A stretch of DNA of 64,000 nt from [Phialemoniopsis] sp. UDSM-2020 (GCA_018873225.1 JAEILZ010000004.1:1116001-1180000); one strand, 5' to 3'. Positions 22,710 through 34,166 are shown, numbered from the stretch's first letter. Notes: generated from the letters alone by a model not told the origin. Numbers and translations are program-made.

Positions 22710-25700
22710 CTACGCAAAGGCCACAGTCCAGTCAGCCCCGATCCGCGCGCCCACGCCGCGCAGCGTAGCGTACGCCGCGCGTCCGCCCTCGGCCGCCGTG
22801 TACTCGACCCCCACCGTCCACGTCTTGCCCTCCGACTCGACTGTGACCTCCTTCCTGTCGGCCCAGGCCGCCGGGGCGCCCACGACGATGACCTTGTCGA
22901 TGTGCACGCTGCGCATCTGCTTGAGCCACTTGCCCTCCTTGACCTTGCCGGCGTCGCGGCCCTCCTTGTCCGTCGAGGCCAGGCTGTCGCCGTCGAGCAC
23001 GAAGCGCCGGTGGATGTACTGGCCCTTCTCAAAGTCAAACGAGTCGCCGTCGTCGACGTACAGGGTGCCCTCGGCCTTGCCGCCCTGGCGCGGCAGGGTG
23101 ACGACCAGAGTGTAGTCGTCGAAGCGCTGGAGGGCGCTGGAGCGGCGGGGTCGGTCGCGGCGAGGGAAGATGTGACCGCCCTGCATCAGCAGAGGGATCT
23201 TGTCGAGCGGTGCCGCAAGAGTGGTGGTCTTGCCCTTGTGAGTCGAGACAATGTCATAGGTGAAGTAGTCATAGTAGATCTCATCGTCGGGGATGAAGAT
23301 GTCGACCGACTCCTTGCCCTGCTCCACCACAGGCTTGAAGAGTAGACCGGTGTCGCCCAAGAAGAGCTGGTCGTCGATATCGAACCCGGCTTCCTCAGAC
23401 GGGTGCGTGTAGAACATGGGCTTCACAATCGGAGTGTTGTCGACATAGGCCTGGTGGAAGGCCGTATACCACGAGGGCAGGAGGCTGTACCGCAGACGCA
23501 CCGCCGAGGTAATGATAGGCGTGTACGGCTCACCAATGAGGTAAGGCTCACGGCGACGAGAGTCGATATGGGCATGAGCGCGGAAGAAGGGGTAGAAAGC
23601 ACCAGCTTGGTACCAGCGGGTCAGGAGCTCCTTGTCAGGGTTACCGAAGAAGCCACCAACATCCGCACCAGAGAAGGGGAAGCCGGAAATGCCCTGGCTC
23701 AAAATCATCGGGATGGAAGCACCCAAGTGGTCCCAGGCGGCCTGGTTGTCACCGGTCCACATGGCACCGTAGCGTTGCGATCCTGCAAAGAAGGCCCGGG
23801 TGAGGACGAACGGTCGTCGGAGCTCGCCAGACTTTCGAGTAAGGAGGGCCTGGTAAGTAGCATTGTGGAAGGTCATACCATTGACGTTGTGAACATCACG
23901 GTGCTCCCAACCGCCGTGGTGCAGGTTGTCCTTGGGCATGGTAGTCTCCGGCCCGTTGAATACTGAAGGCTCGTTCATATCGTTCCAGATGAACGTGTTC
24001 TCAGCGGTGCCCTTGAAGGCAGTATACTTGAAAAGGGTCTTCCACCAGTCGATAGCCTTGGGGTTGAATGCGTCAATCCAGTGCGAAGAGCCTGGCCAGC
24101 ACCAGCCCTCGAAGATGCCTCCAGTCTTGTCCTTGACCGCCAGCTCCTTGGATTTGAGCTCTGTAGAGACGTGATAGTTATCGACGTTCTTGATATGAGG
24201 ATCGATAAGAACAACAAGCTTGCGTCCATGCTCGTCGAGCTTCTCGCCCATGGCCTTGGGGTCTTTGAACATGTCTCCGGCCCAAGTGAAGTACTTGCGG
24301 TCGTCGGTATACTCGAGATCGAGCCAGATAACATCGTAGGGGATCTTGTACCGATCCATCTTGCGGTCGACGTCCTTAACATCATCGTCCGAGATGTAGT
24401 TCCAGCGGCATTGGTGGTACGCGATTGAGGCCTCTTGAGGCATGGCAGTAGTGCCCGTGAGCTCGGCAAACTTGTGTGTGACATCCTGCGCGGTAGGTCC
24501 GAGGAAGACAAAAGCGTCCAGGAGGCCAGCCTCGGAGATCCAGTGCGTATGGGTGTTGGTCTTGGCTCCAATGCCCAAGGTCAGAGGGTTTGTGGCATCC
24601 TTGGCCTTGGTCACATCGACCCAGGTCTCGGCGGCGTTGAGCCAGAAGACACCCACGTGTGAGTCCTTGCGGTGCGCCTGCATAAGGGGAATGGCGCCAT
24701 ACAGGGTCATGGGGCTGTCCAAAATGTACTCAAAGACGTCGGCATTGTACAGACGATACGGCTCAACGTAGTTACCGTCTCCGCCTCGTGTCTGCTTCAG
24801 TGCCAATGGGCCGGCGTGGGAAGGAATGCCATAGACATGGTCGAAACCGACGAAGCTGATATCAAGAGCGACACTCTCGGGGCCACGAGGTTTCGAGTCA
24901 GTGTTGCCACCAAATGTCTCGTCCCACCAAGTGCTCTCATCTTCGCCTTCAGGATCCTTCTTCTCTTCTTGGTTCTCCTCGCCCTCCTTCTTCTCCGGCT
25001 CAGGCTTGTCGATCTTGGGTCGCCAGTGCTCCATGTTGAGGAGGCCTCGATCGTTGAATTTGATCTGGGAGACACCGTCTCGCTTGAAGTCGATAGCAAA
25101 GGGGGCAAACTTGATGTGCGCCTCGAAGTTGGACGAAGGTCCGTACTTGATAGTCGCCTCTGTCTTGTCCTCGCTGGCGAGCTTAGCTTCCTTGTCCAGG
25201 GTCAAGCCTCCAACAATAACGAGGCTCGCGGCCTCATTGTACCGCTCTTTCCGTGCCTTGCTGTCGTTTCGGAGCTCGATTTCCTTTTTCTGTCGCTTCT
25301 CCTCATCCATTGTGACTCTAGCGGTACCGGACTCAAGGAAAGAGATCGTCAGAGGGAGCTTGACAGTCTCGCCCTTGTCGTTGATGGTCTTGATGACGGT
25401 CGCTTGGAACTGGCCATCCTTGAACGAGGTAGTCTCGGGTGCGATCTTGTAGGGGGTCTCCCAGGAGGATCCCGCGGCCACTACATGGTCTGCGAATTCC
25501 CTGTTGCGCTTGCAGAAGCCCGCTTGGTTGCACTTTTTGAAGTCATGCTCCTTGACCGCAACTGCACAAAATCTTGTCAGCTCTCGAATTGATACTGGGC
25601 ATTATTATGGTCCAGTTATACTCACCCGCTGGGGCAACCAAGCCCGAAAGGGTTGACAGAGCAGCAAAGTAAGCTGTCCATGTCAAGGACAGCTTGCCTG

Positions 25701-25710
25701 CGAACACCAT
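22710..25710 (-). CDS. ROT2: Glucosidase II alpha subunit, GH31
   Basis: ER enzyme that trims the two inner alpha-1,3-linked glucoses from N-glycans in glycoprotein folding quality control. It has 978 aa in two exons, 25626-25710 and 22710-25561, with a 64-nt intron (GTGAGT...TGCAG). Exon 1 encodes the signal peptide (MVFAGKLSLTWTAYFAALST...). Exon 2 begins with the conserved Cys segment of this family (VKEHDFKKCNQAGFCKRNR). The GH31 nucleophile is D556 in WNDMNEPSVF. A MWTGDNQAAWDHLG block carries the acid/base region. An acidic insertion (KKEGEENQEEKKDPEGEDE) precedes the catalytic domain. Length and order match the family, whose beta subunit is encoded elsewhere. It is transcribed divergently from the nucleoside diphosphate kinase gene. 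Confidence 0.96.
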
Positions 25711-26459
25711 CCTGAGAGTATGCTCCCTTCCAAAAACACAAGCAAGACCAGCCAGCTAAAGCGTATGGATGAAAGGGGAATAAGGGAAAAGAGAAGATCA
25801 GATGGTCACCATCAGATACTCTGCGACGAAGACAACACGAGCACTGTCGATTGTTGTGATGGTCTCTTGACAAGAAAGTGCAGATGGGTTCAACGAGACA
25901 ACTGACAGATGCACATGGAGTAGGATGTCAAGCTGTCCCTTATTATGGAGCTGGCTCAATTGGGTTTGGCCTGGGGGTGCCTCTGACGCGCGATAACGAC
26001 CATATCAGCCACGTTTCAAAACCGCCTGGCAACCCTCCAGGGCTGGAATTACCCGCTAAGCCGTTGGCGTTTAGGCTGCTTGGTGATGGAGCTTTTTCAT
26101 TTTGCAGGGAACTCTTTCGTTGTATTGACTGCCAAAGAGCTGTGATACGATTGTAACTCTAGTCTGTCAATGACGCTGGGCTTTTTACTATTGTGAGCGA
26201 GCATATTCATGACATTGTCTATTGTAGTCTTGATCACCCCTAACTTCGAATTCCTCTGAATGGAACTGTCGATCTCGACACTTGACCCTTGACCATATCA
26301 AAAATATCGTGAACCTTCAACTCACATTTTAGCGCCCCTTACTCCCACTACTTCTACATTTCCCTTCCACCGTCTCGTCTCACTTTTTGTTATTGGCCCA
26401 AGATTCATCACGCCTCCAAGAGACTGGTTGGAAACACAACTGCCTGCATATCAGAGATC
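25711..26459. promoter_or_regulatory. Divergent promoter between glucosidase II alpha and NDK
   Basis: The 749 bp between the two start codons serve both genes. From about 26320 to 26440 there is a pyrimidine-rich tract (CCCTTACTCCCACTACTTC) typical of fungal start regions, on the NDK side. No motif was assigned with confidence. Confidence 0.5.
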
Positions 26460-27721
26460 ATGGCGGACCCTAATGAACCTATCAACCCCGCCTTCAAGGT
26501 GCCCGAGAAGGTGCTCGCGGCAAGGAGCGGCGGCGGTCGACAGGGATCATCAGAGACGGCAGCCAGCAGCAACAGCAACAAGACAGCTGGACGACTCGGA
26601 GCTAAAGCAGAACCCCACCATCAAGCCAGACCAGCACCGGCAAGAGCACGAAAATTGACCCCGCCAATTTTTATCTGCCTCTGCGCCCTCATCGCCGGTC
26701 TGATACTTTTTTTCCAACACTACCCACTCGACATCAGCCAAGAGATCGATTTGCCCAAGGACACTGCCTTTGTCAAATCCTCTGCACTTACCACCTCTTC
26801 ACTCTCTACTTCATCAACACGAAAGGAAGTTCTTCCAAAACCAACCGCAAAGATGTCTACCGAGCAGACGTAAGTACTCTCTCCCGGACCCCATCACCGC
26901 CACCAGAGCTTTCCACCACCCGCCCACCTGTTGGGTACCGATCACGAATTGATCACTGACTTGGGTAACAGCTTCATCGCCATCAAGCCCGACGGTGTCC
27001 AGGTATGCCCGAACCTATCTAATGTACGATCCTAGTCAGAACACCAATATTGACACCGATTCCAGCGTGGCCTCGTTGGCCCCATTGTCAGCCGCTTCGA
27101 GAACCGCGGGTATGTTTGACCCCAGTCTTGTTTCAACAGCCTACGCCGACTGACAATATTTGCAGCTACAAGCTGGTTGCCATCAAGCTGGTGACCCCCT
27201 CCAAGGAGCACCTCGAGGCTCACTGTACGTCCGAGCCGACCCCAACAGCCCGACCTCACGCCCGTCCTAGACTAACCTGACCGCTCTTCTAGACGCTGAC
27301 CTCAAGGAGAAGCCTTTCTTCCCCGGTCTGATCCAGTGTATGTCTCCTCGCGATTCTTCTGTATTGCATATAAGCTAATTGGTCTGGTAGACATGCTCAG
27401 CGGCCCCATCTGCGCCATGGTCTGGGAGGGCCGTGATGCCGTCAAGACTGGCCGCAGTAAGTTTTCACATGCCCTTTCGCAAGATGTTGATTGCGCAAAT
27501 AGCTAAAAACTTCTCTTATAGCCCTCCTCGGTGCCACCAACCCCCTGGCCTCCGCTCCCGGCACCATCCGTGGTGACTTCGCCATCGATGTCGGCCGCAA
27601 CGTCTGCCACGGCTCCGACAGCGTCGAGAACGCCAAGAAGGAGATTGCTCTCTGGTTCAAGGACGGTGACGTTGTCAGCTACAAGGCTTCCCAGTTCGAC
27701 TGGATCTACGAGAAGGCCTAA
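26460..27721 (+). CDS. NDK1: Nucleoside diphosphate kinase, with possible membrane-anchored long form
   Basis: Transfers the gamma phosphate from NTPs to NDPs through a phospho-histidine. I read seven coding exons: 26460-26869, 26972-27002, 27066-27109, 27166-27224, 27293-27337, 27391-27456 and 27522-27721, all with canonical splice sites. Starting at the ATG at 26853 gives the standard 153-aa enzyme, with the active-site motif RNVCHGSDS and the C-terminus WIYEKA. Starting at the in-frame ATG at 26460 adds about 131 residues, giving 284 aa. The addition has a Ser/Asn-rich head, a hydrophobic segment ([18 protein letters not shown]) and a Ser/Thr stalk. The short form is certain from family length. 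The long form rests only on the open frame and its membrane-anchor look. Confidence 0.95.
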
Positions 27722-27909
27722 ATTCGGCCTACCCCAACACCGAGTCTATAAAATGGTGTACTGCTAGCTATCTACTTGGCTCTCGAGCCGAAATGGTGGT
27801 TGGCTAGATACTAGATAGAGAAAAAATAATGGGACATTTTTCGAAACATTCGCCGCGAATCTATGCTATGCAACATGCTATAACCAAGTCTATCTTTCTA
27901 TGTAGTTAT

Positions 27910-28581
27910 TTACCGACGCCGCACGAGCCGTTGGATGCCCCCCAGGACACCAGCGAACCAAGGTGTCGCCCATAGACTGGCAACTATCCGCACTGGTATG
28001 AGAGCCTTGGTGATGGCATATGCCAGAGCAACCTCAACCACGATCTTGTACTTTGTATCCCCGCTCATCCACCGGTCCCTGACTGCGTCTTCCGAGCCCT
28101 CTCCTCCCGTCGCAGCCGGTGTTGCTGCGCCGTCTTCCTCTCCTCCAAAGCCGAACCAACCCTTGCGCTTGAAGTACTTTTCGAACCGGCGCGCCCCGTC
28201 CCCGACGTAGCCGCCGTAGTGCTCCATCATGTAGTCGATGGGCACCTTGTCGGTGTAGTGGAAGAGGCCGAAGAGGCCGAGCAGCGGCACGACGGCCGTG
28301 ATCTCGTGCAGGACGAGGAAGGCGACGACGTGGGAGACGGGCGCGTTGCGCAGGCGCTGCGTGTACTTTTGCATCGAGGGGGGCAGGCGAGCCAGGATGC
28401 GGTCGGCGCGCGTCTTGGTGCTGCTGTTACTGGAGGAGGAGGAGGGCTCGGGATTGCCGTTGCTGTAGGGTCTGCGGCTCGGTGGTTGACGTCTTCGGAG
28501 GGTGCTGTTGAGGTGTCTTGTGTGGGGGGAGATGGTGTGCCGTAGGTGGGCGAGGCGGGTTTGTATGCTGCTTGCCTGCAT
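27910..28581 (-). CDS. DUF1279/FAM210-type mitochondrial membrane protein
   Basis: A 223-aa protein in one exon. The first about 45 residues are rich in Arg, Ser and His without acidic residues, as in a mitochondrial presequence. The DUF1279 core follows (SHVVAFLVLHEITAVVPLLG, then LFHYTDKVPIDYMMEHYGGY). After a Gly/Ala/Glu linker there is a second hydrophobic segment (YKIVVEVALAYAITKALIPV RI). Animal FAM210A/B proteins of this family sit in mitochondria and affect respiration or translation. The fungal role is less clear. It converges with the NDK gene, with 188 bp between the stop codons. Confidence 0.87.
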   Translation of the reverse strand: MQASSIQTRLAHLRHTISPHTRHLNSTLRRRQPPSRRPYSNGNPEPSSSSSNSSTKTRADRILARLPPSMQKYTQRLRNAPVSHVVAFLVLHEITAVVPLLGLFGLFHYTDKVPIDYMMEHYGGYVGDGARRFEKYFKRKGWFGFGGEEDGAATPAATGGEGSEDAVRDRWMSGDTKYKIVVEVALAYAITKALIPVRIVASLWATPWFAGVLGGIQRLVRRR

Positions 28582-29298
28582 CTTGTCTGCTTGAGATATG
28601 CGAATTGGGGAGAAATGTAAGGGAACAGAAACAATTGGCCTCTGAAGAGAACGTAAATATTGTATTTTTGTGGTTTGCTTACGCTGTCAGCATTGAGCTT
28701 GAACTTTTCCCCAATGGTGGAGAGAGCTTGAGTCTGACAGCTTTGACACAGCGTTCTAGCTACCTAGCTCTAATCGACTAATGAATCCTACCGTCCAAAA
28801 TAGCCATCATCTTTCCTCTCTTTTCTTAACTTTGAATCAACGACAGACCCCGATGACCTGGAAATGGTACAGCCTATACAGGTAGGTAGAGCAATGCCAA
28901 GCCCGCTTTGCAAGAAAACAAGCATCATGCTACTTTCATGTCTCTGCAAGAGCTGAATAGAGACAATACTTGCTGCGCCGCCGAAGTCGGCGACGCCCAA
29001 TTGGGTCGTCTCGAGGGAACCCTGGAGGCATGCGTAGACGGTGTGGATGCTGCATCTCATCACTCCAACTCCTGCCGCGCGTCACCCAATAGGGTAATTT
29101 AACGTCTTACTGGGACAATGACCAACTGCACCTGGCGCCACATACCAGGCTGGCTTGCGACATGAGCTGTGCTCTGTTTCCTCTTGCTGGGTATATCGCA
29201 TGTTCTCATAGAGTCAATATCTGTCTCGAGATATTCTTCCAGTCCTCGAGCATGCATTGCCACAGTTCTTACGAAGTCATCCGTTGATATCGTGCGCA
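28582..29298. promoter_or_regulatory. Divergent intergenic region, FAM210-like and secretory protein genes
   Basis: 717 bp between two start codons pointing outward. No gene, repeat or recognisable regulatory motif seen beyond AT-rich stretches near 28.62-28.70 kb. Confidence 0.45.
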
Positions 29299-30993
29299 AT
29301 GTATTCGGCAGCAGGCAGCCTTGCGCTGCCCCTCCTCGCCGTATCAACCTTGCTTATACCCAGGACATTAGCGATAAGTGAACCCATCAAGCCGTCCTGG
29401 CAGGCCGCCGAGCGCAATGCCTTCCAAATATTCAACTCGGTGCACTCGGCCATGCGCCAATGGGGCTCGTCGGTGCACCACAACGGGATGGCGCTGATAC
29501 CCGCCACCATCCCGAGGGGTACCCTGCTCTACCACGGCGCATCGAGCAACGACACGCCTTCGGCGTTCGAGTGGCTCGCCTTTGAGATCGAGCACGCCGA
29601 AAGCTTCGCCCAACCCCGGCCTAGCCCTCGGGAAGCTCACGCTGAGGGCCCTCCTCCTCATCACCCAGCCATGCCCCCGACAGCCTTCATGGAAAGGTCC
29701 GGCCAGAAACCCACCCCCGGAGACGACGGCGGCGAGAAACCGCCTCCGCCGCCCGGCCGCCCCGAGGGGAGCGGCTACCTGCACATCTATCAGGCCGCCC
29801 GGCCCCTGAACCTGCTGTACGTGGACGGCATGAGCGGCGGCAAGACCGCCCGCGGCACCCTCGACACGCAGGACCTCGTCCTGCTGCGCAACGCCTCGCT
29901 CGTGCCCCCCGGGCCCCGGCCCCGGCCCATGCCGCGGGAGTGGGAGCGCGCGCGCCGCCTGTGCACCGAGGTCGAGGGCTGGGGGTACGACGGCCTGCTG
30001 CGCATGGAGCTCGGGTTCGAGGTGATCCTGTGCAACTTCACCAACGGCGCCGTCGACAAGAGGCAGGTCCTGCGCAGGGCACGCCTGGACCAGCCCGAGG
30101 CCGAGAGCGCGTTCCGCGGGTGGGTGTGGAAGTGGGCGCGCGCCGCGGCGGAGCGGTACGATGGTATTGGGGGCGGGAGGGTCAAGCTTGACTTCTCGCG
30201 CATGGTCTCGGCGCTGTGGTATGACCTGAACACGACTAACCCGGACGCGCGGGCAGGAGACCAGCCGCGCCTCGTCTCGGCGACGGAAGAGCAGCACGCC
30301 GCGCTGCGCCTGCGCGCGCACAAGCTCGCGTTCCCAGACGATGGCCCCTACAGGCCGCCAGCCGTGGACTGGCAGGGCGTAGTCGACATGATCGTCGCGC
30401 GATACGCCGAACACCTACCCCTGCTCGTCGACCCTGCCAGCGGCGACTTTGACCGCTTCGTGCAGGGCGTCGTGGCGCTGACCAACACGCACATGGACTA
30501 CCCCGCCGCGCCGGCCAAAGTCGGCGACGACGCCGAGTTTGAGCGCGAGATCGACGCCTCGGAGCGGTGCGGCACGCACTTCTTGCTCCCCGTCGAAGCC
30601 CTGCAATCCACGTTCACAGAGGAGGACCGCATGCTGTACAAAGCCGTGCGCGTGGTGTCGGACCGCATCTGCGGCGCGCTGTGGCAGGCGCGCATGTTTG
30701 TGCGCGCGTACCTGGACTACTCGGCCGGCGAAGATGGGCAGCCACGGTACCGCGACCTGCAGGCGGCGGTCCTGGAGGGCCAGACGGTCCTGCGCGGCTT
30801 GATGCGTGAGTTGGACTGGGCCGAGTGGAAGCGGTGCCGGGGCTGCATGGTCGACGAGGTGTGCTTCGTGGCGATATGGCCGTTCGGGCGCGAGGTGGAC
30901 CACTATGAGCCGAGCTGCCAGAACGCGACGACGCTTGGGTGGGGGGAGGAGAGGAGGCATGACGATGACTATTGGGATTCGAGGGGTTTGTGA
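29299..30993 (+). CDS. Unrecognised secretory-pathway protein (564 aa)
   Basis: A single-exon frame starting at the ATG at 29299. The upstream in-frame triplet at 29257 is not ATG. The N-terminus MYSAAGSLALPLLAVSTLL followed by a small-residue site (RTLA|IS) is a good signal peptide. The mature part begins with WQAAERNAFQIFNSVHSAMRQ and a segment LIPATIPRGTLLYHGAS, contains a Pro-rich insert near residues 130-160, and has Cys residues towards the end (KRCRGCMVDEVCF) that could pair in an oxidising compartment. The motif IYQAARPLNLLYVDGMSGGK is conserved-looking. I recall similar uncharacterised ascomycete proteins but no function. GC content is high compared with the flanks. The surface or secreted location is inferred only from the signal peptide. 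Confidence 0.82.
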   Translation: MYSAAGSLALPLLAVSTLLIPRTLAISEPIKPSWQAAERNAFQIFNSVHSAMRQWGSSVHHNGMALIPATIPRGTLLYHGASSNDTPSAFEWLAFEIEHAESFAQPRPSPREAHAEGPPPHHPAMPPTAFMERSGQKPTPGDDGGEKPPPPPGRPEGSGYLHIYQAARPLNLLYVDGMSGGKTARGTLDTQDLVLLRNASLVPPGPRPRPMPREWERARRLCTEVEGWGYDGLLRMELGFEVILCNFTNGAVDKRQVLRRARLDQPEAESAFRGWVWKWARAAAERYDGIGGGRVKLDFSRMVSALWYDLNTTNPDARAGDQPRLVSATEEQHAALRLRAHKLAFPDDGPYRPPAVDWQGVVDMIVARYAEHLPLLVDPASGDFDRFVQGVVALTNTHMDYPAAPAKVGDDAEFEREIDASERCGTHFLLPVEALQSTFTEEDRMLYKAVRVVSDRICGALWQARMFVRAYLDYSAGEDGQPRYRDLQAAVLEGQTVLRGLMRELDWAEWKRCRGCMVDEVCFVAIWPFGREVDHYEPSCQNATTLGWGEERRHDDDYWDSRGL

Positions 30994-32356
30994 GGGCTGG
31001 TGGTTGTGAGGTGTAGAGATGATAGATAATGCAACTGTGATATGATACCAAGAGTTCCTCCTTCTGCCCCATCTCCATCGCCGTGTCCGTCTCGATCGTA
31101 CGAAAGAAACCAACCCATATTCGCAACCGCCACGCAAAGCCAAGCAGCCATCTGTCGGCAATGCCCAAGAAAACTTCCAACAAGTATTCGGAAGAGAGGT
31201 ACAGACAAGTGTTCATGGGGTGTTTTCTTGGGCATCGTGAACAGATAGCTGCGTGGCTTTGTGCAGCGGTTGCGAATTTGAATTGGTGTCCTTCGCACGA
31301 TCGAGACGGAGCCAGAGATGGAGCAAAAGGTGGAAGAGATGGCCATAGGACTGAAAGCAGATCTTTTATACGCAGAAAAGGCCCTAGCAAAAGACTTTCC
31401 GGTAAGAGTCATCAGGACTTGTAGAGTAAGTTTACTTACAGCCAGTGGTACTGCTCATGCGGAAGTTTTCTATCCTATGGTTCACAGAACCATCTCATCT
31501 AGAAGATGGACGTCCGAACCAGCAGCATATCGCTGATACCACGGCTCTATACCTGCGGTTCACTCTGAAGTTTAAAGTCCGGATCTGAGTCCAGCCCTCT
31601 GTACAGACAGGTAGAGGTTTAGCCTTGGGGCCGGGGTAGTTGAGTTAAGATGCTAGACCTGTGTTTGCCAAGACTGAGAACTGTTACTGCGTCTTTGGAA
31701 TATGGGCATTGTGTTCATTGTGTTGTTGAATGTACTGTGTCGGAATTGGTGATCTGTTTTTTCTGTCAGAGGTTGGATCAATGTGGGTTATGATCTTTTT
31801 GATGATACCAACAGACGTTTCCAGGCGACATGTGACTCGCATTTCGCCTTATAAAACAACTCTTTTGTATGGCACATATAACAATGTAAATTGTACAATT
31901 GAGTGTGTAGGACAAGACCTATCGGTCCCGTGTCATTTCATTTCTAGCTCTTTGACACCAACTCCTGCACGGTGCTCATATCTAGATAAAAACATCCACG
32001 TCTATCCTAACGGCACCACAGCCAAACCCCGTAATCCATCAGCACCCGAAGACAAGATGAAGGCAATGTGTGTCACAATCTCGATATTGTCGAACCCTTC
32101 AATTTCATCCTCAAATTCCGCGCTGATAAATCACTCCACTGGCGTGCTCCTTAAGGCCCAGATGGAATGTGGAAGAGAGAGTCCATAACCTCTCTCACTC
32201 GTGGGCATGATTGGCACTCCTGGCGCCCGACTTCGATCGCTCCCATTCTTGTGGAAGGCGCGTTGGGCTTTCTCCAGGGGCTCAGTGATGACTGCTGCAT
32301 AACGTCGTTTGCTATGTTGTAAAACCCGAGTAATGATGACGTTGGCGGAAAGGGTC
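30994..32356. other. Intergenic region containing a long inverted repeat
   Basis: No credible gene. It holds the 3' end of the preceding gene, an imperfect inverted repeat at 31054-31338 (separate entry), and about 1 kb of unremarkable DNA up to the 3' end of DRE2. Frames of up to 152 codons here look random. Confidence 0.5.
31054..31338. repeat. Imperfect long inverted repeat (hairpin-forming)
   Basis: The left arm (about 31054-31173) and the reverse complement of the right arm (about 31223-31338) align over about 115 bp at roughly 80 percent identity. Shared blocks include CTCGATCGT, ATTCGCAACCGC and ATGCCCAAGAAAAC. About 50 bp separate the arms, and part of that can also pair. A transcript would form a long hairpin. 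No terminal target duplication was found, so a miniature transposon cannot be claimed. A small-RNA precursor or an inverted duplication are alternatives. Confidence 0.8.
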
Positions 32357-33324
32357 TCAAAACTGGGCGGTGTTCTTCAGCAGCATGACCTCCTCGCCGG
32401 GCTTGAAGGCGGGCAAGCCGATATAAGGGCAGTCAGCGCATCGGTAGGCATCGCCCAGGCTGCACGAGTTGCAGGAGCCAGTCTTGCCCTTGATAGTGAA
32501 GTCCAGCTCATTAAGGTCATCAGACTTGAGACGAAGGGCATTGAGGTCGTTGTCGGCCTTGCTGCGGCGAGCCTTGTCCTCGGCCTCGAGCCGCTCGGCC
32601 AGGCCGCAGGTGCAGTCCTTGCAGGCACGGCGCTTCTTGCCGGGCTGGGGCTGGCACTCGGGGGCTAATGACGCAATTAGTAAGCGTTTGCAAAATGAGG
32701 AGTCAAAGACAGGTGAAACTCACGTTGTTGAATAACACGGTTGTAGTCCTCCTCGGTCAACAGATCATCCTCATCGATGAGCTCGTCATCGTCCTCGTTC
32801 TCGTAGTCGGCAGGGTCATCAAAGCTGATCTGGATGGGCTGGCCAATGGCTGCCTTCTTCTTGCTGGGACGGAAGGATACGACGACCTCCTCGTCCTCTG
32901 CCTTTGCGAAACCACCATCCTTCTCGACCAGGCCTGCGAGGATAGCCTCACGTGTATCAGATGCGCCGAGGGTACCATCTTGGGCTTGAAGGATACCGCC
33001 GACCTTCATGGCGGGTACAAGAGCGCCATAGACGTCACGGTTCAGCCAGTTGGTCTGGGTGTTATCGGCGGGGTCGGCGAGCAGGACGACTCGATCGTAG
33101 GTGGAGGCAGGGAGGGAGATCATGCCAGAAGACAGACGGTCAATCATCTGAAGATCGGTCGAGTTGCGGTCGTACTTCGTGAAAAGGCCTCTAACCCTCT
33201 CCTCGTGAGCGGCGACCGAGGGCGTAGCCAGCAGCAGGGTTCGCTCGCCACCCGTTGCCTTGACCGGCGGGGCAAAGTCCAGGTCGGGCGTGGTATCAAT
33301 CATGACGGGGAATGCGGAAGGCAT
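32357..33324 (-). CDS. DRE2: Fe-S cluster assembly protein DRE2 (anamorsin family)
   Basis: Cytosolic electron carrier that, with the diflavin reductase TAH18, supplies electrons to cytosolic Fe-S protein assembly. It has 302 aa in two exons, 32724-33324 and 32357-32664, with a 59-nt intron (GTGAGT...ATTAG). The N-terminal about 150 residues form the methyltransferase-like domain ([28 protein letters not shown]). An acidic linker ([12 protein letters not shown]) follows. Exon 2 carries the CIAPIN1 domain with both cysteine motifs: C-x8-C-x2-C-x-C ([18 protein letters not shown]) and C-x2-C-x7-C-x2-C ([15 protein letters not shown]). Both cluster sites are intact. Confidence 0.97.
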
Positions 33325-34166
33325 CTTGGCGAGTGTTTGACAAGAGTCGACTGATCAGAAATGATCGTGGGAGAGGGGTTTGCTGGCCAGACTGAGGTGT
33401 TGGTGACTCGACAGAGATAATCAAGACAGTCCTGGTAGGGGACGCAGGGTCGATTTGTACATCTCCGGAAGCGGGCAGTGGGGGGAATGATAGCGGATGA
33501 TAGAGGGGCCTTAGGCGTGCTGGGCACCAGTGGGTGCAGTGGGCGTAGTGGGGACGGAGGGCTGCACCGTATCAGACGCATTCTTTTTCGTCTTATCCGA
33601 CCACCCACGGAGTCTTTGACAAATCCAATTTTTCTCTTAGCGACCGGCACTCACACCTGACTAATAGCCGGCCTCGGAGACGCAAACTTCAGGTGAAGTG
33701 AGGCCAGGGCACTTCATGCATGCATCAAATGCCGGGTATTGCTCACGTGCTTGTTCATCTGAGAGCGCGTCTACAGCGCGTGCACCAGCTCCAGGGGTGA
33801 GGGACCGATTGATTGATCCTTGACGCGTGACCTGTGCATCATCATCTCCAACCACACCCACTTCTTCACTTTTCGGCTCAATTGGCGCTCACGCTACAGG
33901 CAAAGGGAGGCCCACCATGCTGGCCTTTTCATCCCAAAGGGCCTCAGGCGCGTGAATGCCTTCACTTCGCTGCATGTCCATACTCATTCACAGTGGCAGC
34001 TGAGCTGTTGCCTACAGAGATGCTTTGCTCTACCTCAGCTTCATCTTGTTCATAAAGGAGGCTATCAAGCCATTTTTTTGGCATATTTGCCCTTCTAGAC
34101 AGTCTTTTGCGTCGCATGCTTTCTTTAATTATCTCCACCGACATCATTCCCATCTCATAATGCATC
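33325..34166. promoter_or_regulatory. Divergent promoter between DRE2 and the DNA ligase gene
   Basis: 842 bp between outward-facing start codons. No gene or repeat was seen. The segment next to the ligase start (34.08-34.16 kb) is pyrimidine-rich. Confidence 0.45.

Noticed and set aside
29368..31161. Long minus-strand frames (348 and 248 codons) opposite the secretory protein gene
   Set aside because: The plus-strand frame has a signal peptide and protein-like composition. The minus frames are Arg/Val/Gly-rich shadows caused by high GC at third positions.
31730..32188. A 152-codon plus-strand frame between the inverted repeat and DRE2
   Set aside because: No recognisable motif, no good start context, and it lies where 3' and intergenic sequence is expected.
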